Positions 7,887 to 17,844 are shown, counted from the stretch's first letter. The stretch is 64,000 nucleotides of DNA from Arthrobacter sp. Leaf337 (GCF_001423745.1 NZ_LMPC01000002.1:182288-246287); one strand, 5' to 3'. The notes: generated by a model not told the origin, from the sequence alone. Translations and numbers: made by a program.

Positions 7887-9854
7887 ATGGGGATCAGAAC
7901 TGGCAACGCAGCCGGAACCCGTCGAATGACCGTGGCCCAGGCCGTGGTGGAGTACCTTTCCAAGCAGTACACCGTTGATTCTGTCGGCGGGCTGGACTAC
8001 CGGGAACGCCTGATCCCCGGAACGTTCGGCATCTTTGGCCACGGCAACGTTGCCGGCGTCGGGCAGGCCCTCAAGCAGTACCAGGCCGCCGACCCGACGA
8101 TCATGCCGTACTACCAGGGCCGCAACGAGCAGGCGCAGTCCCACCAGGCCGTGGGCTACGCCCGCCACACCCGCCGCCGCCAGACGTTCGCCATCAGCAC
8201 GTCCATCGGCCCCGGCTCCTCCAACCTGCTGACCGGCGCGGCACTGGCCACCACCAACCGCCTGCCGGTGCTGCTGCTGCCCAGCGACACCTTCGCCACC
8301 CGCGCCGCGGACCCGGTGCTGCAGCAGCTCGAGCAGCCCTACGCCTACGACATCACGGTCAACGACGCCTTCCGGCCGCTGTCCAAGTTCTTCGACCGCG
8401 TCAACCGGCCCGAACAGCTGTTCTCCGCGTTCCACCACGGCCTCCGCGTCCTGACGGATCCGGCCGAAACCGGCGCCGTCACCATCTCGCTGCCGCAGGA
8501 CGTCCAAGCCGAAGCCTTTGACGTGCCCGAGGAATTCCTGGCCGAACGGGAGTGGCGCATCCGCCGCCCCGACGCCGACGACGAGGACATCCGCCGCGCC
8601 GCCGAAGCGATCCGGGCCGCAAAGCGCCCGCTGATCATCGCCGGCGGTGGCGTCCTCTACGCCTTCGCCAACGACGAACTCGCGAAGTTCGCGGAACTCA
8701 CCGGGATTCCGGTTGGGAACACCCAGGCCGGCGTCGGCGTCCTGCCATGGGACCACCGGTTCTCCCTCGGAGCCATCGGCTCCACCGGCACGACGGCGGC
8801 AAACGCCATCGCTGCGGAGGCAGACCTGATCATCGGGATCGGCACCCGCTACGAGGACTTCACCACCGCGTCCCGGACCGCGTTCCAGAACCCGGACGTG
8901 AAGTTCATCAACATCAACGTGGCTGCCATCGATGCCTACAAGCACGGCACCACGCTGCCGATCGTGGCCGACGCCCGCAAGGCCCTGATCAAGCTGAACC
9001 AGGCGCTGGGCGGCTACCGCGTCGGCGCCGACCTGGAACAGCAGGTCGCTGCCGAGAAGAAGCGCTGGGACGCCACCGTTGACGAAGCGTTCGACACCCG
9101 GTTCACGCCGCTGCCGGCCCAGAACGAAATCATCGGGGCCACCAGCCGGGCCATGGACGCCCAGGACGTCGTCATTTGCGCCGCCGGTTCCCTGCCCGGT
9201 GACCTGCACAAGATGTGGCGCGTCCGGGACGCCTTCGGCTACCACGTCGAATACGCCTACTCCTGCATGGGCTACGAAATTCCCGGCGGGCTCGGCGTCA
9301 AGCGCGCAGCGCTGGCCGAAGCCGCCGCGGGCGGTGCCCAGCGCGACGTCGTCGTCATGGTGGGGGACGGCTCCTACCTGATGATGCACACCGAACTGGT
9401 CACCGCCGTCGCCGAGCGCATCAAGCTGATCGTGGTCCTGATCCAGAACCACGGCTACGCCTCCATCGGATCGCTCTCCGAGATGCTCGGATCACAGAGG
9501 TTCGGCACCCAGTACCGGGCGCTGAACGAGGAACAGCACAGCTTCGACGAAGGCGAAACCCTCCCGGTGGACCTCGCCCTGAACGCCGAAAGCCTCGGCG
9601 TGAAGGTGATCCGGATCGAACCGGGGGAGAAGGTCATCGCCGAACTCGAGCAGGCCATCCGCGATGCGAAGGCGGCACCGGAGCGCGGCGGACCCATCCT
9701 GATCCACGTCGAATCCGACCCCCTGCTGGATGCCCCGAGTTCCGAGTCGTGGTGGGACGTTCCAGTCTCCCAGGTCTCCGACCTCGACTCCACGCAACAG
9801 GCCTTCAAGACCTACACCGACCACAAGAACCGCCAGCGCAAGCTGCTCGGCTGA
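7887..9854 (+). CDS. iolD: 3D-(3,5/4)-trihydroxycyclohexane-1,2-dione hydrolase
   Basis: The protein has 655 residues, a ThDP-dependent enzyme of the acetolactate-synthase fold. It contains FGIFGHGNVAGVGQAL near residue 48, a central domain with PLIIAGGGVLYAFAN, and the ThDP motif VVVMVGDGSYLMMHTE followed by QNHGYASIGSLSEM. It opens the inositol-derived ring to 5-deoxy-glucuronate. The ATG is preceded by GGAG. It lies five bases after the aldolase gene in the iolC operon. Confidence 0.95.
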   Translation: MGIRTGNAAGTRRMTVAQAVVEYLSKQYTVDSVGGLDYRERLIPGTFGIFGHGNVAGVGQALKQYQAADPTIMPYYQGRNEQAQSHQAVGYARHTRRRQTFAISTSIGPGSSNLLTGAALATTNRLPVLLLPSDTFATRAADPVLQQLEQPYAYDITVNDAFRPLSKFFDRVNRPEQLFSAFHHGLRVLTDPAETGAVTISLPQDVQAEAFDVPEEFLAEREWRIRRPDADDEDIRRAAEAIRAAKRPLIIAGGGVLYAFANDELAKFAELTGIPVGNTQAGVGVLPWDHRFSLGAIGSTGTTAANAIAAEADLIIGIGTRYEDFTTASRTAFQNPDVKFININVAAIDAYKHGTTLPIVADARKALIKLNQALGGYRVGADLEQQVAAEKKRWDATVDEAFDTRFTPLPAQNEIIGATSRAMDAQDVVICAAGSLPGDLHKMWRVRDAFGYHVEYAYSCMGYEIPGGLGVKRAALAEAAAGGAQRDVVVMVGDGSYLMMHTELVTAVAERIKLIVVLIQNHGYASIGSLSEMLGSQRFGTQYRALNEEQHSFDEGETLPVDLALNAESLGVKVIRIEPGEKVIAELEQAIRDAKAAPERGGPILIHVESDPLLDAPSSESWWDVPVSQVSDLDSTQQAFKTYTDHKNRQRKLLG

Positions 9855-9905
9855 ATCTCCAGGCACACAGCCCTCTTTCCCCACAGACCAAGGAAGTCCC
9901 ACACC

Positions 9906-11417
9906 ATGTCAACGACGACCGTCACCACCACCATCAACCACTTCATCAACGGGGCCGAAACCGCCGGCGAAGGCACCCGCACCCAGCCTGTCTACAACCC
10001 TGCCACGGGTGCTGTGTCAGCAGAGCTGCGGCTGGCCAACCGGGCGGACCTGGATGCCACCGTGGCCGCGGCCCGCGCCGCCGCTGACAGCTGGGGCGAC
10101 ATCTCCCTGGCCAAGCGCACCGCGGTGCTGTTCAAGTTCCGCGAACTCGTCGCCGCCCACGTGGACGATCTTGCCGAGCTGATCACCGCCGAGCACGGCA
10201 AGGTCCTCTCCGACGCCAAGGGCGAGATCGGCCGCGGCCTGGAAGTCATCGAGTTCGCCTGCGGCATCCCGCAGCTGCTCAAGGGCGATTACTCGGACCA
10301 GGTCTCCACCGGCATCGACGTGTTCTCCTTCCGCGAACCGCTCGGCGTCGTCGCCGGTATCACCCCGTTCAACTTCCCGGTCATGGTGCCGCTGTGGATG
10401 GCTCCGATGGCCATCGCCACGGGCAACGCCTTCATCCTCAAGCCCTCCGAGCGCGACCCCTCCGCCTCCATGCTGCTGGCCAAGCTGTGGAAGCAGGCCG
10501 GCCTGCCCGACGGCGTCTTCCAGGTACTGCACGGCGACAAGGAAACCGTTGAGGGCCTGCTGACCCACCCCGACGTGGACGGCATCTCCTTCGTTGGCTC
10601 CACCCCGATCGCCCAGTACGTCCACGAGACCGCCACCAAGCACGGGAAGCGCGTCCAGGCGCTGGGCGGCGCGAAGAACCACGCCATCGTGATGCCCGAC
10701 GCCGACCTCGACAACGCCGCCGACCACCTCGCCGCAGCCGCTTTCGGTTCCGCCGGCGAACGCTGCATGGCCATCTCCGTTGCCGTGGCCGTCGGCGACG
10801 CCGCCGAACTGCTGGTGAAGAAGGTCGAAGAGCGCGCCCTCGCCGTCAAGGTCAACAACGGTACCGCGCCCGGCGCCGAAATGGGCCCGGTCATCACGCC
10901 CGCCTCCAAGGAACGCATCGTCAAGATCGTCACTGAAGCGGAAGCCGCCGGCGCCGCCATGGTGGTGGACGGCCGCGACCTGGTGGTCCCCGGCCACGAG
11001 GAAGGCTTCTGGGTCGGTCCCACTGTCCTGGACCACGTCAAGACCGAAATGACCGCCTACACCGAGGAAATCTTCGGACCGGTCCTCGTCGTGGTCCGCG
11101 TCGAAGACCTGGACGCCGGCATCGCGCTGATCAACTCCAACCCCTACGGCAACGGCACCGCCATCTTCACCTCCTCCGGCGCGAACGCCCGCAAGTTCCA
11201 GCGCTCCGTGACCGTGGGCATGATCGGCATCAACGTGCCGCTCCCCGTCCCGGTGGCCTACCACTCCTTCGGCGGCTGGAAGGCCTCACTCTTCGGCGAC
11301 AAGCACATCTACGGCCCGGAAGGCGTGTCCTTCTACACCCGTGGCAAAGTAGTTACCTCACGCTGGCCCGAGCCCACCCACGCCTCGGGTGCCTCCTACA
11401 ACTTCCCGTCCAACTAG
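9906..11417 (+). CDS. mmsA: Methylmalonate/malonate-semialdehyde dehydrogenase (acylating)
   Basis: The protein has 503 residues of the aldehyde dehydrogenase superfamily. The catalytic Cys287 lies in FGSAGERCMAIS. The segment VQALGGAKNHAIV replaces the usual ELGGK element that carries the general-base glutamate, as expected for CoA-acylating MMSDH enzymes. ITPFNFPVMVPLWM and EIFGPVL are also present. It converts malonate semialdehyde to acetyl-CoA in inositol breakdown (IolA) and may also act in valine metabolism. AAGGAAG precedes the ATG. Confidence 0.94.
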   Translation: MSTTTVTTTINHFINGAETAGEGTRTQPVYNPATGAVSAELRLANRADLDATVAAARAAADSWGDISLAKRTAVLFKFRELVAAHVDDLAELITAEHGKVLSDAKGEIGRGLEVIEFACGIPQLLKGDYSDQVSTGIDVFSFREPLGVVAGITPFNFPVMVPLWMAPMAIATGNAFILKPSERDPSASMLLAKLWKQAGLPDGVFQVLHGDKETVEGLLTHPDVDGISFVGSTPIAQYVHETATKHGKRVQALGGAKNHAIVMPDADLDNAADHLAAAAFGSAGERCMAISVAVAVGDAAELLVKKVEERALAVKVNNGTAPGAEMGPVITPASKERIVKIVTEAEAAGAAMVVDGRDLVVPGHEEGFWVGPTVLDHVKTEMTAYTEEIFGPVLVVVRVEDLDAGIALINSNPYGNGTAIFTSSGANARKFQRSVTVGMIGINVPLPVPVAYHSFGGWKASLFGDKHIYGPEGVSFYTRGKVVTSRWPEPTHASGASYNFPSN

Positions 11418-11440
11418 CGACCCGACTACCCACCATCGAC

Positions 11441-11488
11441 TGCTCCGCAACCGCCGTTTTGAGCGTCCAAAACGGCACCTGTGGAGCA
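11441..11488. repeat. Imperfect palindrome between mmsA and iolE
   Basis: TGCTCCGCAACCGCCGTTTT begins the left arm, which pairs with the complement ending GGAGCA at 11488; 17 of 21 positions match across a short GAGCGTC loop. There is no U tract, so it may be an RNA-processing or attenuation hairpin, or a copy of a dispersed element. I see no second copy in the window. Confidence 0.5.
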
Positions 11489-11508
11489 ACGGATGAGAAG
11501 GAATGGCA

Positions 11509-12420
11509 ATGACTGAGAACAAACTGATCATCGGCACCGCACCGGACTCCTGGGGCGTCTGGTTCCCGGATGACCCCAAGCAGACCCCCTGGGAGCGCTT
11601 CCTCGACGAAGTGGCCGAGTCCGGCTACAAATGGATCGAGCTCGGCCCCTACGGCTACCTGCCGACCGACCCCGCCCGGCTTGCCGAGGAGCTCAAGCAG
11701 CGCGATCTGAAGGTCACGGCCGGAACGGTCTTCACCGCATTCCATCGCGGCCTGGACCAGTGGGAGACCGCCTGGGAACCTGCCCGCAAGGTCGCCGAGC
11801 TCACGGCTGCCATGGGCGGCGAACACATCGTGGTCATCCCGGCCATGTGGCGCGATGACGTCACCGGTGAAGCAGTGGAAAGCGGCCAGCTCACCGAGAA
11901 GGCCTGGAGCGACCTGTTCGCCGGGCACAACCGGCTGGGCAAGACCCTGCTGGAGGACTTCGGCCTGAAGCAGCAGTTCCACTCGCACGCCGATTCCCAC
12001 GTCGGAGCCCAGGAAGACATTGAAACCCTCCTGGCCGCAACGGACTCGAAGTACCTGAACCTGTGCCTGGACACCGGCCACGCCGAATACTGCGGGGCCT
12101 CCAGCCTGGAGCTCATCAAGAACTACCCGGACCGCATCGGCTACCTGCACCTGAAGCAGATCAACCCTGACATCCTCAAGAAGGTCAACGAGGAAAACAT
12201 GACCTGGGCCGCGGCCAACCTCGCCGGCGTCATGACCGAGCCGCCGAACGGGCTGCCGGACCTGCGCGCCGTCATCGAAGCAGTGGAGGCACTGAACCGC
12301 CCCATCTTCGGCATCGTGGAGCAGGACATGTACCCGGTTGCGTTCGACGTCCCCATGCCGATCGCCAAGCGCACCCGCAACTACCTGCTGTCCTGCGGCT
12401 CCCGCACGGCCGTCAACTAA
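11509..12420 (+). CDS. iolE: Myo-inosose-2 dehydratase (actinobacterial IolE type)
   Basis: The protein has 303 residues, a xylose-isomerase-like TIM barrel. It starts with LIIGTAPDSWGVWFPDDPKQ, followed by WIELGPYGYLP, the metal-site regions QQFHSHADSHVG and LCLDTGHAEYCG, and IGYLHLKQIN. It dehydrates 2-keto-myo-inositol. ATG at 11509 is preferred over ATG at 11503, because AGAAGGA ends directly at the earlier ATG and is properly spaced for the later one. Position between mmsA and iolG supports the IolE call over a generic epimerase. Confidence 0.85.
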   Translation: MTENKLIIGTAPDSWGVWFPDDPKQTPWERFLDEVAESGYKWIELGPYGYLPTDPARLAEELKQRDLKVTAGTVFTAFHRGLDQWETAWEPARKVAELTAAMGGEHIVVIPAMWRDDVTGEAVESGQLTEKAWSDLFAGHNRLGKTLLEDFGLKQQFHSHADSHVGAQEDIETLLAATDSKYLNLCLDTGHAEYCGASSLELIKNYPDRIGYLHLKQINPDILKKVNEENMTWAAANLAGVMTEPPNGLPDLRAVIEAVEALNRPIFGIVEQDMYPVAFDVPMPIAKRTRNYLLSCGSRTAVN

Positions 12421-12457
12421 CAGCCGCCCAGGCACCCGAAACGTAAGGAAGAGAACA

Positions 12458-13471
12458 ATGACTGAAACCCTTCGCGTCGCCGTCATCGGCGCCGGCCGCA
12501 TGGGCGCGGACCACATCCAGCGCCTCAGCAAGCGCATCCACGGCGCTGAAGTTGCCGCCGTCGTCGACGTCGACCTCGCCCGTGCACAGGCCGCTATCCA
12601 AGGCATCCCGGGCGCAGTGGCCCTGGCCGATGCCGACGAAGCCCTCAACAACGGGGACGTCAACGCCGTCCTGATCGCCACGCCGGGCTTCCTGCACGAG
12701 GACATCCTGCTGAAGGCCCTCGCCAGGGACATCCCGATCCTCTGCGAGAAGCCCCTCACCCCGGACGCCGAATCCTCCTGGAAGATTGTCGAGGCAGAGC
12801 AGAAGCTTGGCCACAAGCGCATCCAGGTGGGCTTCATGCGCCGCTTTGACGCCGAGTACGCAGCCCTGGGCCAGGTCATCCGCGACCACGAACTGGGCGA
12901 ACTGCTGATGCTGCACCACCAGCACCGCAACCCCACCACTCCGGCGGGCTTCACCAACGAGATGCTGATCAACGACTCGGTGGTGCACGAGTTCGATGCC
13001 ATCCGGTTCTTTACCGGCGAGGAAATCACCAGCGTGCAGGTCCGCCTGGGCAAGGCCACGAAGAACGCCCCGGCCGGCCAGCACGATCCCCAGCACGTCC
13101 TGGTGGAAACCGAGTCCGGTGTCCTGGCCGACGTCGAAATCTACGTCAACGCCAAGTTCGGCTACGAAGTGGCCACGCAGGCCTCCTTCGAAGACGGCAT
13201 CGTCAGCATCGGCGGCGATAAGGGACCCTACACCCGCAGCGCCGGCCGCTGGGGCGGCAACGTGACCCCCGGATTCGAAGAGCGCTTCGGCGCGGCATAC
13301 GACGTCGAAATCCAGTCCTGGGTGGACGCGGCCCTCCGCGGCGAAATCGGCGGCCCCACCGCCTGGGACGGCTACGCCACCGCAGCCTGCTGCGAGGCCG
13401 GCGTCGAGGCACAGAAGAACGGCGAAAAGGTCGCCGTCAAGCTGAACGCCAAGCCTTCCCTTTACAGCTAG
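12458..13471 (+). CDS. iolG: Inositol 2-dehydrogenase (first IolG)
   Basis: The protein has 337 residues of the Gfo/Idh/MocA family. The NAD-binding motif is VAVIGAGRMGADHI, the conserved EKP motif is ILCEKPLTP near residue 97, and the catalytic Asp/His helix is NDSVVHEFDAIRFF. It oxidises myo-inositol to scyllo-inosose, the first pathway step. The ATG at 12458 follows TAAGGAAGAG. The frame is open 120 bases further upstream, but that part overlaps iolE. A terminator-like hairpin follows from 13476. Confidence 0.92.
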   Translation: MTETLRVAVIGAGRMGADHIQRLSKRIHGAEVAAVVDVDLARAQAAIQGIPGAVALADADEALNNGDVNAVLIATPGFLHEDILLKALARDIPILCEKPLTPDAESSWKIVEAEQKLGHKRIQVGFMRRFDAEYAALGQVIRDHELGELLMLHHQHRNPTTPAGFTNEMLINDSVVHEFDAIRFFTGEEITSVQVRLGKATKNAPAGQHDPQHVLVETESGVLADVEIYVNAKFGYEVATQASFEDGIVSIGGDKGPYTRSAGRWGGNVTPGFEERFGAAYDVEIQSWVDAALRGEIGGPTAWDGYATAACCEAGVEAQKNGEKVAVKLNAKPSLYS

Positions 13472-13475
13472 GAGG

Positions 13476-13508
13476 AAAGGGAAGGGGGCCGAGGCTCCCT
13501 TCCCTTTT
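13476..13508 (+). terminator. Intrinsic terminator or attenuator between iolG and iolH
   Basis: AAAGGGAAGGG at 13476-13486 pairs perfectly with CCCTTCCCTTT at 13497-13507, followed by one more T. It lies within the run of inositol genes. It would lower expression of iolH and the transporter relative to the upstream enzymes. Confidence 0.65.
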
Positions 13509-13556
13509 CGTCCCGTCCCTCGCACAACATGACTCATCCACAATGGAGTGTTCCAC

Positions 13557-14429
13557 GTGAAAATCGCACTTGATCCAACGCCGTTCCACCATTCGCACAG
13601 CCTGCTCGAATTCCCCCGGGTGGTGGCGGACCTCGGCTACAAGTACATGCAGATGACCCCGCACGCCGACTTCATCCCCTTCTACAACCACCCGAAGGCC
13701 GACGACGAACTGGTGGGCAAGCTCAGCAAGGCCTGCAAGGATGTGGGAGTCGAGATCGCCTCGGTCCTGCCGGTGCTCCGTTGGTCCGGTCCGGACGAGG
13801 ACGCCCGTGAAGCCGCGGTCCGTTACTGGAAGCGCGTCATCCAGATCACCGTAGACCTCGGGGTCAGCACCATCAACACGGAATTCAGCGGACGCCCGGA
13901 GAAGGCCGAAGAATCAGAGCGCGCCTTCTACCGCTCCATGGAAGAGCTGCTGCCCATCATCGAACGCGAAGGCCTTGACCTCCTGATTGATCCGCACCCG
14001 GACGACTTCGTGGAGGAAGGCCTGGCCGCCATCCGCGTCATCCGCGGCCTGAACTCCAAGAACGTGGGCCTGGTCTACGTGGCGTCGCACAGCTTCCACA
14101 TGAAGAACGCGCCCCTGGACATCATGCGCGCCGCGGGGGACAAACTCCGCCTGGTCCACGTGGCAGACACCATGAACCACCACGCCTCCCACGGCCTGCG
14201 CTACATCACCAACCCGCCCGGCAACGCGGTCCGCGTGCACCAGCACCTGAAAATCGGCGACGGCGACGTGAACTGGGAAGAATTCTTCGGCGGGCTGCAG
14301 GAGATCGGCTTCCTGGACCGCGAAGACACCGTGATGGTGTCCAGCGTCTTCGCCGAAGACGAGAATGCCGCAGAAGTTTCCCGCTACCAGCTGGACACGA
14401 TGAACAACTACATCGCGAAAGCCCGGTAG
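13557..14429 (+). CDS. iolH: IolH-like sugar phosphate isomerase/epimerase
   Basis: The protein has 290 residues, a TIM barrel of the AP-endonuclease-2/xylose-isomerase superfamily. Visible segments are [49 protein letters not shown] and [14 protein letters not shown]; the Glu/Asp/His residues can form a divalent-metal site. IolH homologues belong to inositol operons but their exact reaction is not settled. GTG at 13557 is chosen because GGAG lies eight bases before it; GTG at 13548 overlaps that site. Confidence 0.85.
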   Translation: MKIALDPTPFHHSHSLLEFPRVVADLGYKYMQMTPHADFIPFYNHPKADDELVGKLSKACKDVGVEIASVLPVLRWSGPDEDAREAAVRYWKRVIQITVDLGVSTINTEFSGRPEKAEESERAFYRSMEELLPIIEREGLDLLIDPHPDDFVEEGLAAIRVIRGLNSKNVGLVYVASHSFHMKNAPLDIMRAAGDKLRLVHVADTMNHHASHGLRYITNPPGNAVRVHQHLKIGDGDVNWEEFFGGLQEIGFLDREDTVMVSSVFAEDENAAEVSRYQLDTMNNYIAKAR

Positions 14430-14439
14430 CGGCCGCCCT

Positions 14440-15918
14440 ATGAAGCAAACGGAAAATACACTTCCCAGTACTACGACCCGGTCGCCGGCAGGCCAGGCAG
14501 GTTCTGCCGCAGCAGCTCCCAATCCCAAGGGATTCATGCGGCGGGTGGCCCTGTTTTCGACATTCGGCGGCCTGCTCTTCGGTTACGACACCGGCGTCAT
14601 CAACGGTGCACTGCCGTTCATGCAGCGGGACCTCGGGCTGACGCCGCTGACCGAGGGGCTCGTCACCTCGACCCTGCTGTTCGGTGCGGCGTTCGGCGCC
14701 ATCACGGCCGGCCGGCTGTCCGACCGGTTCGGCCGCCGCAAGACCATCATGGCGCTGGCGATCATCTTCGCGCTCTCCACCATCGCCTGTTCCCTGGCGC
14801 CCACCACCGAGCTGCTGGTGGCAGCCCGCACGGTCCTCGGCCTGGCGGTGGGCGGGGCCTCGGTGATCGTACCCGTGTACCTGGCGGAAATGTCGCCCGC
14901 TGCCCAGCGGGGCCGGATCGTCACACAGAACGAACTCATGATCGTCACGGGCCAGTTCCTGGCGTTCACCTTCAATGCCGTCCTGGGCAACGCCTTCCCG
15001 GAAGCCTCCCATGTGTGGCGCTGGATGCTGGTCATCGCAACACTGCCCGCCGTCGTCCTCTGGTTCGGCATGCTGCTCCTCCCGGAGAGCCCCCGCTGGC
15101 TGGCGTCCGCCGGCCGCTTCGGCGAGGTCCTTGACGTGCTGCGCAAGACCCGCGCCTCCGCCGACGTCTCCACGGAGTTTGATGAGGTGCGGCAGGCGGC
15201 CCGCGAGGACTACCAATCCAAGCTCGGAACGTTCAGGGACCTCACCGTGCCATGGATCCGCAGGATCTTCGTGGTGGGCCTGGGCATGGCGGTCATCAAC
15301 CAGATCAGCGGCGTCAACGCCATCATGTACTACGGCACGTCGATCCTCTCCAGCTCCGGCTTCGGGGACCAGGGTGCGCTCCTTGCCAACGTGGTCAACG
15401 GCGTCACGTCCGTGGTCGCCGTCGTCATCGGCATGTCCCTGATGACAAAGGTGCGCCGGAAGTCCATGCTGATCGTCGGCCTGGCGGGCACGGCATCCTC
15501 GCTGCTGGCCATCGGCCTGATTTCAATGCTGATCCCGGAAAGCACCCTGCGCGGCTACCTGGTGCTGCTGTTTATGGTGACATTCCTGGCGTCCATGCAG
15601 TCCTGCATCGGCACGGTGACGTGGCTGACGATGTCCGAAATCTTCCCGCTGCATGTCCGCGGCATCGGCATGGGCATCTGCGTGTTCGTGCTGTGGATGA
15701 TCAACTTCCTGATCGGGTTCTTCTTCCCGCAGATGGTGGCGTCGATCGGCGTTTCGACGACTTTCTTCATCTTTGTTGCCATCCAGCTGGCGGCCATCGT
15801 CTGGGTGAAACGGGTGGTGCCGGAAACCAAGGACAAGAGCCTCGAGGACCTGGAGCACTACTTCAAGAACACCGCTGCCGAGAAAACGGCGGTCAGGGAC
15901 GTGGCCGGAGTGAAGTGA
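14440..15918 (+). CDS. MFS sugar-porter, probable myo-inositol transporter
   Basis: The protein has 492 residues of the sugar porter family with 12 predicted membrane helices. Signatures are [16 protein letters not shown] near residue 46, [10 protein letters not shown] in the first cytosolic loop, LLPESPRWL before the central loop, [12 protein letters not shown] in helix 7, and [14 protein letters not shown] at the C-terminus. IolT-type proton symporters have this pattern. It starts ten bases after iolH, which supports inositol as substrate. The N-terminal 32 residues are Ser/Thr/Ala-rich and may be cytosolic. Confidence 0.87.
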   Translation: MKQTENTLPSTTTRSPAGQAGSAAAAPNPKGFMRRVALFSTFGGLLFGYDTGVINGALPFMQRDLGLTPLTEGLVTSTLLFGAAFGAITAGRLSDRFGRRKTIMALAIIFALSTIACSLAPTTELLVAARTVLGLAVGGASVIVPVYLAEMSPAAQRGRIVTQNELMIVTGQFLAFTFNAVLGNAFPEASHVWRWMLVIATLPAVVLWFGMLLLPESPRWLASAGRFGEVLDVLRKTRASADVSTEFDEVRQAAREDYQSKLGTFRDLTVPWIRRIFVVGLGMAVINQISGVNAIMYYGTSILSSSGFGDQGALLANVVNGVTSVVAVVIGMSLMTKVRRKSMLIVGLAGTASSLLAIGLISMLIPESTLRGYLVLLFMVTFLASMQSCIGTVTWLTMSEIFPLHVRGIGMGICVFVLWMINFLIGFFFPQMVASIGVSTTFFIFVAIQLAAIVWVKRVVPETKDKSLEDLEHYFKNTAAEKTAVRDVAGVK

Positions 15919-15932
15919 GGCCACACAGCAAG

Positions 15933-15972
15933 AAAGCCCCGCGGGAGCGCTTCGGCGCGGCGCGGGGCTTTT
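15933..15972. terminator. Intrinsic terminator between convergent genes
   Basis: AAAGCCCCGC at 15933-15942 pairs with GCGGGGCTTT at 15962-15971 and runs into T residues. The A-rich left side makes it usable from the MarR gene on the other strand as well. Confidence 0.85.
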
Positions 15973-15983
15973 GCGTTGTATGC

Positions 15984-16433
15984 CTACGCGTGCGCGTGGA
16001 GCCTGGGCAGGGCGTCCACCAGCGGGGCTAGCTCCGGGATCTCCTGGGCCTCGGCGAGGGCCCGTTCCAGTGTGGCGTCGTGGGCGGGGCGGGCCTCGTC
16101 CAGCAGCTTGATGCCGCTCTCGGTCAGTTCGGTGTAGATGCCGCGGCGGTCGTCCGCGCACAGGATGCGCGTGAGCAGGCCGCGGTCCTCGAGCCGGTTG
16201 ACCAGCCGCGTGGTGGCGCTGGCGCTGAGGGCGGTGGCGCGAGCCAGCTGCTGCATGCGCATGTGCCAGCCGTCCTGCCGGCTCAGGGCGTCAAGCACCG
16301 TGTATTCGACGACGGACAGCTGGGCTTCGGCCTGCAGTGAGCGTTCCAGTTCCGACTCGATCAGTCCGTGCAGGGCCGCGAGGGTCCGCCACCCCTGCGC
16401 GCGGACTTCAACGGCGTCGTCCTTGATGCCCAT
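15984..16433 (-). CDS. MarR-family transcriptional regulator
   Basis: The protein has 149 residues with a winged helix. Visible are LSVVEYTVLDALSRQDG, MRMQQLARATALSASATTRL (recognition helix) and a wing with LTRILCADDRRGIYTELTESG. GAAGGGAAG lies before the ATG at 16433. It is divergent from an MFS exporter with inverted repeats between them, a typical MarR-exporter switch. The inducer is unknown. Confidence 0.9.
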   Translation of the reverse strand: MGIKDDAVEVRAQGWRTLAALHGLIESELERSLQAEAQLSVVEYTVLDALSRQDGWHMRMQQLARATALSASATTRLVNRLEDRGLLTRILCADDRRGIYTELTESGIKLLDEARPAHDATLERALAEAQEIPELAPLVDALPRLHAHA

Positions 16434-16469
16434 GGTGTACTTCCCTTCGAATCGCGTACCCCGCGGATG

Positions 16470-16549
16470 TGTGAAGCGGGGCACAACAAATAATAGTTGC
16501 TTGCGCGCTGTATCTGCTTGTGCAACAATAAATAACGCGTCTGCAACTA
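16470..16549. promoter_or_regulatory. Divergent control region of marR and MFS exporter
   Basis: AATAGTTGC at 16492-16500 faces GCAACAATA at 16522-16530 and GCAACTA at 16543-16549, forming inverted repeats suitable for a MarR dimer. A CRP/GlxR-like site, TGTGA-N6-GCACA, lies at 16470-16485 with one mismatch to TGTGA-N6-TCACA. Both are pattern matches only. Confidence 0.45.
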
Positions 16550-16599
16550 CTAGCCTACGCGCCCTACCCCATTCCGTACAGTTTTGAAGGAGCTTCGCC

Positions 16600-17844
16600 A
16601 TGCCTATTGGCCTGTTAGCCCTCGCCCTCGGCGGGTTCGGGATCGGACTCACCGAGTTCGTGATCATGGGCCTGCTGCCCGAGGTTGCTGCCGACTTCGG
16701 CGTCAGCGAGGCCACGGCAGGCTGGCTGATCTCCGGCTACGCCCTCGCCGTCGTCGTTGGCGCACTGCTGCTCACGGCGGCAGTGACACGCTTCGAGCGC
16801 AAGCCCGTGCTAGCCGTCCTGCTGGTGCTGTTCATTGCCGGCAACCTGATCTCGGCCATCGCCCCCGGCTACTCCATGATGATGGTGGGCCGGATTGTTG
16901 CCGCGCTGGCCCACGGTGCGTTCTTCGGCATCGGGGCCGTGGTGGCCGCGGACATGGTGGCCCCCACCAAAAAAGCCGGTGCCATCGCCTTTATGTTCAC
17001 CGGACTCACGGCCGCCAACGTCCTGGGCGTGCCGTTCGGCACCATGCTGGGGCAGGCGGCCGGCTGGCGCTCTACGTTCTGGGCCATCACGGGCATCGGC
17101 GTCCTTGCCCTGATCGGCATCCTGACCCTGGTGCCCAGGACCGGCCACGGCGACGCTGCCCAGGCCTCCTCCGGCGGGCTCCGTAGTGAGCTGCGCGCCT
17201 TCCGCTCCGGCCAGGTCTGGCTGTCCATCCTCGTGACGATCCTTGGCTACGGCGGCATGTTCGGCGCCTTCACCTACATCGCCTTCACCCTCACCGAAGT
17301 CTCCGGATTCGCAGCCTCCACTGTGCCCGGGCTCCTCATTCTCTTCGGCGTCGGACTTTTCATCGGCAACACCGTGGGCGGCAAGGCCGCGGACCGCAAT
17401 GTGGACCGCACCCTGCTCGTGGTCCTGGCAGTGCTGGTTGTGGTCCTCGTGGCCTTCGCCCTGACCGCCGGGAATCAGCCCCTCACCATTGCCTCCATCG
17501 TGCTGATGGGCGGCTTCGGCTTCGCCACTGTCCCCGGACTGCAGATGCGCGTCATGAAGTACGCCAGCAGCGCTCCCACCCTGGCGTCCGGTGCCAACAT
17601 CGGCGCCTTCAATGTCGGGAACGCCCTCGGTGCCTGGCTCGGCGGCGTGACGATCACCGCGGGGCTCGGCTACACCTCGCCGATCTGGGCCGGTGCAGCG
17701 ATCACCGTCCTCGGGCTCGGCGTGATGGCTTTCGCCGCCGCCAAGGCCGGCAGGCGCACCGACAGCAGTACGACGGCGGCAGTCTCCGCTCCCGCTGTTG
17801 GCGACTCACCCGCCGTCGTGGACGCACCCGCGGGTGCCCGCTGA
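16600..17844 (+). CDS. MFS transporter, DHA1/AraJ-like exporter
   Basis: The protein has 414 residues with 12 predicted helices. The first helix region is ALALGGFGIGLTEFVIMGLLPEVAADFGVS, typical of the AraJ/YdhP group of DHA1 exporters (motif GLTEFVIMG). AAGGAGC precedes the ATG. The last 35 residues are an Ala/Ser/Pro-rich cytosolic tail. The substrate is unknown; export of drugs, sugars or arabinose-like compounds is known in the group. It is divergent from a MarR regulator and interrupts the inositol genes. Confidence 0.88.
   Translation: MPIGLLALALGGFGIGLTEFVIMGLLPEVAADFGVSEATAGWLISGYALAVVVGALLLTAAVTRFERKPVLAVLLVLFIAGNLISAIAPGYSMMMVGRIVAALAHGAFFGIGAVVAADMVAPTKKAGAIAFMFTGLTAANVLGVPFGTMLGQAAGWRSTFWAITGIGVLALIGILTLVPRTGHGDAAQASSGGLRSELRAFRSGQVWLSILVTILGYGGMFGAFTYIAFTLTEVSGFAASTVPGLLILFGVGLFIGNTVGGKAADRNVDRTLLVVLAVLVVVLVAFALTAGNQPLTIASIVLMGGFGFATVPGLQMRVMKYASSAPTLASGANIGAFNVGNALGAWLGGVTITAGLGYTSPIWAGAAITVLGLGVMAFAAAKAGRRTDSSTTAAVSAPAVGDSPAVVDAPAGAR

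Noticed and set aside
7839..9452. Long open frame of over 500 codons antisense to iolD
   Set aside because: GC-rich codon bias leaves the opposite strand open. The protein is rich in Gly/Val/Asp with no domain, and the iolD reading is conserved throughout.
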